A stretch of 64,000 bases of DNA from Siphonodentalium dalli. Lineage: Eukaryota; Mollusca; Scaphopoda; Gadilida; Siphonodentaliidae. The notes under the pieces are model-generated. The model saw only the letters and a list, made by a program, of their open reading frames with translations, was not told the origin of the DNA and searched no databases. The stretch spans positions 11,079,814-11,143,813 of the forward strand of contig CP136063.1 in NCBI GenBank assembly GCA_032622095.1, in the 5' to 3' direction. Made by a program: the position numbers and the translations under genes. Of this stretch, positions 57,049 to 64,000 are shown piece by piece; positions within the stretch are counted from its first letter, which is position 1; every line of letters begins with the position of its first letter.

Positions 57049-60000
57049 ATGGAGACGAGTCCTCTCAAATTAATACCCGTTGCCAAAAAGTGTAAACTTT
57101 CGTTGAATTTCAAACGGTGTTTAGTATGTCAGAAATTAAAAGACGAGAATCTGCGAAAAGCTTCCGATTCTTGTTTGGAATCGTTTTCAGTTGATCTGGG
57201 TGTTCGTCGATCATCACATGAAGAATATGGAATTGACCTTAAAGATCTCAACATAAGTTTGCATAAGAGTTGTTTCTCCAATCTCCAGTTTCACAAGTTC
57301 TTCGGATCTCAGATTAGTCAAACAGCCCACATCCACGACTGTTAATCAGACAAATCCACAAGTTACAAGAGAATATTTGACTTCAAAACTAGATGTCTTA
57401 TATGCTAAAAGTTGTCTCACTTGGGAGTAAAGACATTAGTTCGGGTCAGTACATTTACATCTTGCGAAACTACCGAACGATGTGCGAAGGAAAAGGAGGA
57501 TGACATGATGCAACGGCGTGTTGGGTTTGACTTTTCGAAGTTGATAGCACTTGAGGCAAGACATCACAGGTTGTGTCATAGTAAATATCTGATGGAGACC
57601 ACCACCTCCAGTAACACGATTACCCCACACGGTGTTTCACTGGAACATTTGATGGGTGTATTCTCCCGGACTTTGAAAAATGTGTCACATATGATATGGG
57701 TCTTCTACTATCAAAGTTCCTGGACATATTGCGACAAATAGGCAAACCGAAGTGTAGCAAGGTCTACACTACACAGAAACTGAAGGAAAAAATTGAACTG
57801 AATTACTCTGACAAAGTGTGTTTTATTGATCAATTGAACTCGCGATCAGTAAATCCCTTAATATACAGAATGCCATCAATGTCGCATCAAACACCAGGGC
57901 TATGCCAGTACTACACATGTTTTGAACAAATTGAGAGAGACGGATTGACAGTGCCAACCAATATGACATATGGGGCAGCGACAGCATCTGTAGGTGGATA
58001 TAACCACGACGTGGTGAATATGGTGTTATATCAGGCAGCTGATCTCAGTAGGTTTGCTTCGGTGTGATTCCAACGAAGGACGAACGCCAACCAGACACCC
58101 ATATTTCATTTGATAATACCATTCGTGTGTGTCCTAATCTCAGAGGGAAGCAACCGGGCCCAGTGCATCTAACTGGAAAATACGCATCCGTTGGTTCAAC
58201 GTGTGTTCCAAAGAACATGCATACATGAGACAAAAGCTATGTTCTCATACACAATACCGACTAAGTTATTCAATGTACATTTTGAGAGAGGTAATTCCGG
58301 ATATGTTCCTGGCTGGAGTGTATATCATGCCAGTGTCACTAATCGAATCAACGTGACGAAGACTAACATTGGATGTTGTCCGATGGTTCCTGGTTCAGCG
58401 ACTGATTTTGAAACAGTATATACAACGACGAAACGATTTCAGAATTTGTTCAGGACTCTAGGACATAATTGGTATTATGTAGCATACGACGAAGCAACAT
58501 ACTGCAAGGCTCATATGATTGAATGGAGGAACCTGATGAATTTGATAACGACGATGGTAGGGATGTACAGAGCTATGAAGTGGCTTCGAAGACATTGTTA
58601 TAGAAGCTGGGTGCATGGTGGCGCCACTGTAAACCGGATTGTATGCGGAAAGTCGTATAACCGTGGAGTTCGTTTGCATAAGCTGATCAACAAAACATTT
58701 GGACAGTTGAGGTGGAAGTCGTTTTAGACTGGCTTAGTTGCAACGAAGAACACATTGAACCGCCGCATCTAATTGACCATGATAATGTGTTGCATGAAAT
58801 TGGGACACCAGCAGAAATGATTCCTTTGGATTTCATGTGTAAACATGTAAACTACGCCCTGTGGGGCCATAGTCAATGTAGCGGAGTCGAGACTAATGTT
58901 CGAGAAGAAACTGCATATAGCATTTGTCGTTTTTCCGAAAGACACATGCCAGCCGTTCTCTGAAGTTTGGCATGTTATGGCCATAAAACAATCCATAAAT
59001 ATGGACTGTGGTAAATATCGGGATTTGTGTTGCCAGTCTGCAGCTCTAAACCGGTTCTATATCACGCCCCATTCAAAATCCTCAGTTGCGTTGCAAACTT
59101 TGGAAATGAGTGGAATGCATGACTCGAACAGAACTTCACAAAATAAACATGGTCAACTTGTTATCCAATAATTGGTCCCTAAAGATACAATTGTTATTGC
59201 CGCATGACCAGCAAGTGTTTCTTGCGGGTGGATTTCCAGATTCAAAGAAAGTAATGTTTTTATCAAAGGATGGTTGCGGTTGGTCTGGGTATCTTGAGTC
59301 CGACCGCGAAGAAACTTGACTCAAGAATGTTCGTACACATGGGGCATGCAGCAAGTGAACTGCAAGTTGAAATATTCATTGTTTGGAGTGGTGACTCAGA
59401 CGTTCTGGCGATCTGCTCAATGTTTTGTGTACTACTGGGTATACGAGTTATTCTTCCTAACTGGTAATGGCAAACGACGTCGATATATCCCAGTGCATGA
59501 TTGTGCAAAGGTTGTGGGCAAGGACATGTCACTGATTATTCCAGCAGTTCATGCATTGAGTGGATGCGATTCGACAAACGCATTCAGTTCTATTAGGAAA
59601 TTGAAATGGTTCAGAACATTGAAAGATCACCCAGAACTGATCCCGGCGTTTACGCAGATGGGGGAGGACCCGACTCGCATTCCGAATCATATGAGGGAAA
59701 CATTTGTGTCTCTTGTTTCTTTGGTTTATTCCAACCGTGATTCGACATCCCTGGATGACTTGCGCTGCGAAGAACGTGAGAAGGGACAAACTGCCACCGA
59801 CCATGGACTCATTCAATTCGCACCCAAAACGCGTTAACTATCGAACGTATATATGGACTCATGCTCTTTTCCCAATGTTGTTGCTGCCATTACCACGACC
59901 CAAATGGCTGGATACTTAATAATTATAATGGGCACCTTGTTCCGGAAATGATGTCACTCGCTCCAGCTCCGACTGCCGTTCTCGAACTCACCATATGCAA

Positions 60001-60142
60001 GTGCAAGTCCGATTGCAGTACATGACGTTGCCGTTGTAGGAAAGAGGGTGTTCAATGCACCGATGCATGTGGCTGCGATCAATAACTGTGTGACAATAAC
60101 TGTACGAGTGACGGAGAAGTGAGCGATGAGAAAAGTTTATAG
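57049..60142 (+). pseudogene. Transposon D gene: zinc modules, DDE remnants, XPG-like and Cys8 parts, frameshifted
   Basis: It starts at the ATG at 57049. The N-terminus has KRCLVCQKL...ISLHKSCF and EARHHRLCHSKYL modules. Later pieces are NTIRVCPNLRGKQPGPVHLT (across a frame change), VAYDEATYCKAHMIEW (second-aspartate region), GKSYNRGVRLHKL, and WSGDSDVLAI with HALSGCDSTNAF (XPG-like acids and hairpin). The tail is CKCKSDC...CRCRKEGVQCTDACGC, a Cys8 cluster. At least six frameshifts or stops are present, one inside the Cys8 cluster. The lineage differs clearly from A and B, although the domain order is the same. Confidence 0.8.
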
Positions 60143-60194
60143 AATACCCAACTAGTTTTATTTCGTACCAATTACTATTTGCACATGTTATTTT

Positions 60195-61143
60195 ACTTAG
60201 TGGCGAAAAATTAAATTTTTCCCAAAAAACAAAATGATTATATTGCCATTTCAGTGCTTGTTGTGAATGTAAATTATTACAACTCAGGATTATATCACCT
60301 AACAAAACTATGGCAGTTAACTTTTTCAGTTGCTGTATGAACTTTTAGACATTCAGAAGTTGTTCAAACTTGAGCTTTATGTCCTGCAACTAAATATAAT
60401 ATGATCACATCCGTATGGTCTGATTTCACTTATTGAATGATGGAGGCCGTCTTGAATATTTATATGCAATCACTAGGTTTAGCTTAAAGCTACAACTCGG
60501 TACTAATTTGACCCTCCGTTGACATTGTGACAACGGTAAGATCGGGGACCGGTGAATTTCCATTGTGATATTACATAACAAGCGTCTTATGATCAAAAAT
60601 GACAATTTTCTAATTTTAGGGGGGAGGTTTATATTTTTTACAAAAAATAGTCATTCAAGGCATTATCCAGAGTTTTTTTCTGGCAATTTGACTTCCCAGT
60701 TTGTCGTAGAAAATTATTACGCTTTAACAATCGGATTTAACTAGCGAAATTACAAGCTGTGTGCTATCAGTTTCAGAAATAAATTGAAACGAAAGCAAAT
60801 ATTTGCCCAAAAAACGCACTTAAATAATTTTTTTTCGAAAATACTATTTATTTTCCAAAATCTTGTGTGGCGATGTGAAATAATATCTCTATTCCTAACA
60901 TTTTAAAGGGAAATAATGCCAATATGACATAAACTGTCGTCTGTAGTTTGAAATATCAGTTTATGGTTATTTTAAGCTTTATTCAATCAAAAACCATGAA
61001 TAAAATTTTTTTGCAACACTTTCAGAAATTACATCCACCCTTACATGAACCGCAATATAGTTCCCCACAACAGGCAATAGGCGGAAATTTTCTTGGTGGC
61101 CGGTTGAACAGAATCTAAAAAAAAATTCCTGGCGTCTGGACTA
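60195..61143 (-). repeat. Right long TIR of transposon D
   Basis: Inverse of 55775-56730. The inner end is near GGCGAAAAATTAAATTTTTCCC, facing AAGTTATTTTTCGCC on the left arm. Confidence 0.85.
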
Positions 61144-61146
61144 TTA

Positions 61147-61335
61147 GCTGTTACGCCAGCTTTTGAAGTAACTGACCACTTTTGAAGTAAGTCTCCACTT
61201 TTGTAATAAAATCGCCAGCTTTTGTAGTAAAGTGAGGTCTCCGCTTTTGAAGTAAAAAACGCCAGCTTTTGTAGTAAAAAAACTAGGTTACCACTTTTGT
61301 AATAACAAATATTACAGCTTTTGAAGTTAACTGAC
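61147..61335 (+). repeat. CGCCAGCTTTTGAAGTA degenerate array
   Basis: Tandem steps of 17-25 bp alternate CGCCAGCTTTTGTAGTAAA and TCTCCACTTTTGTAATAA. It is the same array as the loop at 34990-35226, so it belongs to the duplicated ZNF flank. Transposon D landed at its outer edge. Confidence 0.85.
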
Positions 61336-61339
61336 TCAT

Positions 61340-61715
61340 ACATTTTGACGGGCACTGAACGATTTTCATGACAAAGTCAACCCAATAATCCATAGTGGAT
61401 ATCGCCCATACGAGTGTGACATGTGACTGAATATATTTAGTGAGTCCAGTTCCGTGACAAAAGAATCCACACCGTTAATCGACCATACGAGTGTGACCTG
61501 ATTTGAATAGCTTTCAGACCAACACGTGAAATCAGTCAATCGTCCATGTACGTGTGACGTGTACCAAAAGGCACTTGGTGAGTCCAGTTCCGTGACAAAA
61601 GAATACGCACCGGTAATCGACCATACGAGTGTGACGTGGTTTAAATAGCTTTCAGTCATAACAACACAAGACAAATCACACAGTCAATCGCCCATACACG
61701 TGTACCAAAATGCAC
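61340..61715 (+). pseudogene. Decayed C2H2 zinc-finger relics
   Basis: In the plus-strand frames, pieces such as ESSSVTKES, PCTCDVYQKALGESSSVTK and DHTSVT look like eroded 28-residue fingers with some cysteines and histidines lost. Repeats of CCATACGAGTGTGAC at about 61406, 61481 and 61620 keep a rough finger-linker spacing. The first part matches the arms at 34858-35350. Confidence 0.55.
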
Positions 61716-63144
61716 TTATAGTCTGGTCAATAAACTCAAATTTTAGGGTCAACCTAGAAAAAATTTGGACTAAGTTGGTTTTTATATCATTTTGAAGAGG
61801 AAGCTCTGCTCTATAACATATCTAAAATCCGCTTTGAGCAATTTTTGTAATTCAAGATGGCGTCCAAGATGGCTGCCATTTTCCTATAAGTCAGCTCGAT
61901 GCAATGATAGTGAGAACGTCTTGTCATATGTATACACTTGTATACATTTTTGTGAAGCTATGACATAACGCCATCTGTATGTGCCAAAATTGAAACTTCC
62001 CGTCTAAGATGGCCGCCAAAATGGCGCCCGGAAGTGGAATTCATACGTTTTTACTAATACTTTTAAGATAAGTTTCTGAGGTCTTGAACTGGTTGAGAAT
62101 TGTAACTTTATTTTGCATATAGCATGTTAACTGACCATTGGAGCAATGACATATGCTGTTCGTGGGGGTCCACACCCTTCCGATCACTCAAAAATTCGAT
62201 TTTACAAAACGCGGTATAACATTTTACAAAAGATCCCCTTTGTGATTCTGGTCACAAGAAGTGGGAAGAACTGTGCAATGTAAGTGATCCATTCTATATA
62301 TTATTGATATTCGAACTCAATGGTACCAAAATTGTCACTTTGGCTCAAAATGGCGCCAAAATATGGAAAAATGTTAATTATTATCCCAACGTGCCATGCA
62401 ACCGCTTACAAGTTATGGTGATGTACACAAATGACTATTCCGTATTATATACATTGAATACCAACAGTTCTTATGCACCTTGATTAATTTTTACCATTTA
62501 CCATTCTGAAATCACCAGAATTATGGGATATTTCTATCACAAACAGCATCAAACTCGGCAAAAAATTAGTATCAAAGGTTCTTTTTATTTTGATATGCCT
62601 TAAATATGACATAGTGTGGTAGTACGTGGGCTAGAAACGCCCCCGTGCACCCCACCCAGATCCTCCGAAAGTGGTATCATTTTGTTCGTTAGACCTTTCT
62701 GAATAAGATTAGGCATGTTACCAAGAACACTGTAGGGATGGTAACCGGTTTCCCGCCGTTTTTCAAAATGGCCGCCGCGAAAAATTACCTTTTCTTATAT
62801 CTCAGGTTCTGATGCACATAGAAGCATAATGTTGGTGTCTATACCCATGTTTCCGGGGTCAAATAATCCACTGAAGCTAATGGGAATTGAATTTGACCAA
62901 CCGGAAACTGGTTTTCCGCCATTTTTCAAGATGGCCGCCAAAAATCCCAATATTTACCCATATTTTCATAAAAAAATCTCGAAGAAACATCATTTTTAAC
63001 CCCAAACCCGATGTTTTCTAGGCCAAAGAAATCAACTCTTCTTCTTCCGCATAAGGCAAATCTCTTTTAAGAGTGTTTAAAGCCTGGCGCATGCATGATA
63101 AAAACAGTTAAAATGTGTATATACAGTTAAAAACAGCTCCGGAG

Positions 63145-63498
63145 TTACTTATTCTTTTTCTTGTCAGTGGTGAATGCTGGGTGGCTGGCCGGCAGCTTGT
63201 CCAACTCCACTCTGAAGCTCTTTGTGTCAAATTCTGGTGTGCAGTTTCCCTCTGAGAATTTGTTCCACTGTCTGGTGGTGCGTGGAAAAAACGACTGGTG
63301 GTATACGTCGATCCCAGTGGTGCTTTGGTATAATTTGTGTTTACCCCGTGTCCTTTCATCGCCTTGCCTGATGAATGATGATGATATATGATTATTTGCC
63401 TTGATCTGGAAGAGCTTTACCAGAGGTAGAGAAAACTGGGTCCCGATCTTTGAAACTAAACGTTCAGTTACAGAATCTACCCGATTGCTACATAACAC
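63145..63498 (-). pseudogene. Non-LTR retrotransposon C-terminal fragment
   Basis: The minus strand encodes YHQSFFPRTTRQWNKFSEG, the SFFPRT-x-WN motif found near the C-terminus of many CR1/L2/Jockey-like reverse transcriptases, then a short basic tail. Only this end is present; it sits within the left part of transposon E. Confidence 0.65.
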
Positions 63499-63636
63499 AG
63501 CGGTCTAGTCCTGGGTATAAGATCAGCATATGGACTCACCCCACAGGTAAATAGACAATCATGTTTTCATAACATTTTGAGTAGGCCTTGCTGAATTGTT
63601 CTACCCCAATCAGTTGACTGTACCCTAAAAAAATAA

Positions 63637-64000
63637 AATTATGTTGAACTTGCAGGTGAAGCTGCTATGAGCACTGCAGATGAACATGACCTGTTGTGGA
63701 TCTTTGTCCGATTGATAAGCGGCAGCACGATTCAGGAGATACCTGGATGGTCAGGTTATATTTCAGTCACAGGAGAGAAGCCCTCCTCAACCAGCACAAT
63801 TGATTATTATCCTGTTATCAACAGCCCAATTACTGATTACAAGACTGTTCAACAGTGCCTGAAATATTCTGAGGAAGGAACGCGTGCGGTTGGGCAGGAA
63901 TATGTAATCACCACATTCGACCTTGGAGTTTGTATGAAAGCATACCCCTTGGTCTGGAAGAACCCTAGTCGTTATGTCACTGACAGTGACAATACAATCG
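63637..64000 (+). CDS. Academ-like transposase exon of transposon E (partial)
   Basis: The frame is open from 63637 to the window edge. A possible splice acceptor (TTGCAG) ends at 63655. The peptide has TADEHDLLWIFVRLI, IPGWSGYISVTGEKP, NSPITDYKTVQQCL and YVITTFDLGVCMKAYPLVW. The last aligns with ITFDQPLWFKA of transposon A and VIFTGDQQLYRVA of B, the presumed second catalytic aspartate. No stop in 120 codons: this is the best preserved stretch of the family at this position. The N-terminal part is not identified within the window. Confidence 0.7.

Larger units (their letters stand above)
55775..61143 (+). mobile_element. Transposon D, Academ-like, long TIRs, TTA target duplication
   Basis: The ends are TAGTCCAGACGCCA at 55775 and its exact complement ending at 61143. 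TTA flanks both sides (55772-55774, 61144-61146). The TIRs are about 950 bp each (to about 56730, and from about 60195) and moderately diverged from each other. They enclose a broken gene at 57049-60142. The insertion split a host segment that is continuous near ZNF1. Confidence 0.88.
61719..64000 (+). mobile_element. Transposon E, Academ-like, runs off the window
   Basis: The left end TAGTCTGGTCAATAAAC is preceded by TTA, the target type of D. Subterminal sequence matches the ends of transposon A (ATATCTAAAATCCGCTTTG and others). AAGATGGCGTCCAAGATGGC-type motifs follow at about 61856, 62008, 62349, 62767 and 62929. A coding exon appears at 63637-64000. The right end lies outside the window. 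Parts of 62-63.1 kb have no recognisable content. Confidence 0.65.

Overview
The window is animal nuclear DNA. The signs are C2H2 zinc-finger arrays with TGDKP/TGEKP linkers, splice-type acceptors, a tRNA-derived SINE, non-LTR retrotransposon remains, and very dense DNA transposons with terminal inverted repeats (TIRs) and target-site duplications (TSDs). A marine invertebrate, perhaps a mollusc or other lophotrochozoan, fits best: the tandem block at 18.4-18.9 kb looks like repeats I associate with bivalves and gastropods. This taxon call is low confidence. No bacterial operon, CRISPR array or rRNA gene was seen.

Layout. 0.7-6.4 kb: a TTAA-flanked miniature element (MITE) split by a 5.2-kb foldback-type transposon with a clean 9-bp TSD. 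6.5-13 kb: transposon A, carrying a long gene split by an 0.8-kb TA-flanked MITE. 13.3-16.7 kb: decayed non-LTR retrotransposons and piggyBac-like MITEs. 18.1-20.4 kb: a MITE abutting the stop codon of a zinc-finger gene. 20.7-28.5 kb: gene-poor, with inverted-repeat elements, a SINE and a GAT microsatellite. 28.8-34.4 kb: transposon B, gene broken. 34.4-37.7 kb: minisatellites and zinc-finger gene ZNF1. 39.1-43.9 kb: a giant palindromic element F. 45-49.1 kb: transposon C remnant and satellites. 49.1-51 kb: two possible host exons, one THAP-like. 51.7-55.8 kb: zinc-finger gene ZNF2 with a Mutator-like element in its leader. 55.8-61.1 kb: transposon D. 61.7 kb to the end: transposon E, running out of the window.

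The main story is one transposon superfamily present at least five times (A-E), plus a probable derivative (F). The members share termini beginning TAGTC and, where readable, a 3-bp TWA target duplication. They encode a long protein with N-terminal Cys/His modules, a probable DDE triad (DNxDHN ... TFD ... IE), an XPG/FEN-like nuclease region and a C-terminal eight-cysteine cluster. From memory this matches the Academ superfamily (XPG-bearing branch), but I could not search. All copies seen are damaged or incomplete. ZNF1 and ZNF2 lie in an inverted segmental duplication that carries promoter-like upstream sequence and downstream flanks, and transposons have repeatedly landed in it. Motif and position claims come from reading the sequence by eye; boundaries of decayed repeats are approximate.
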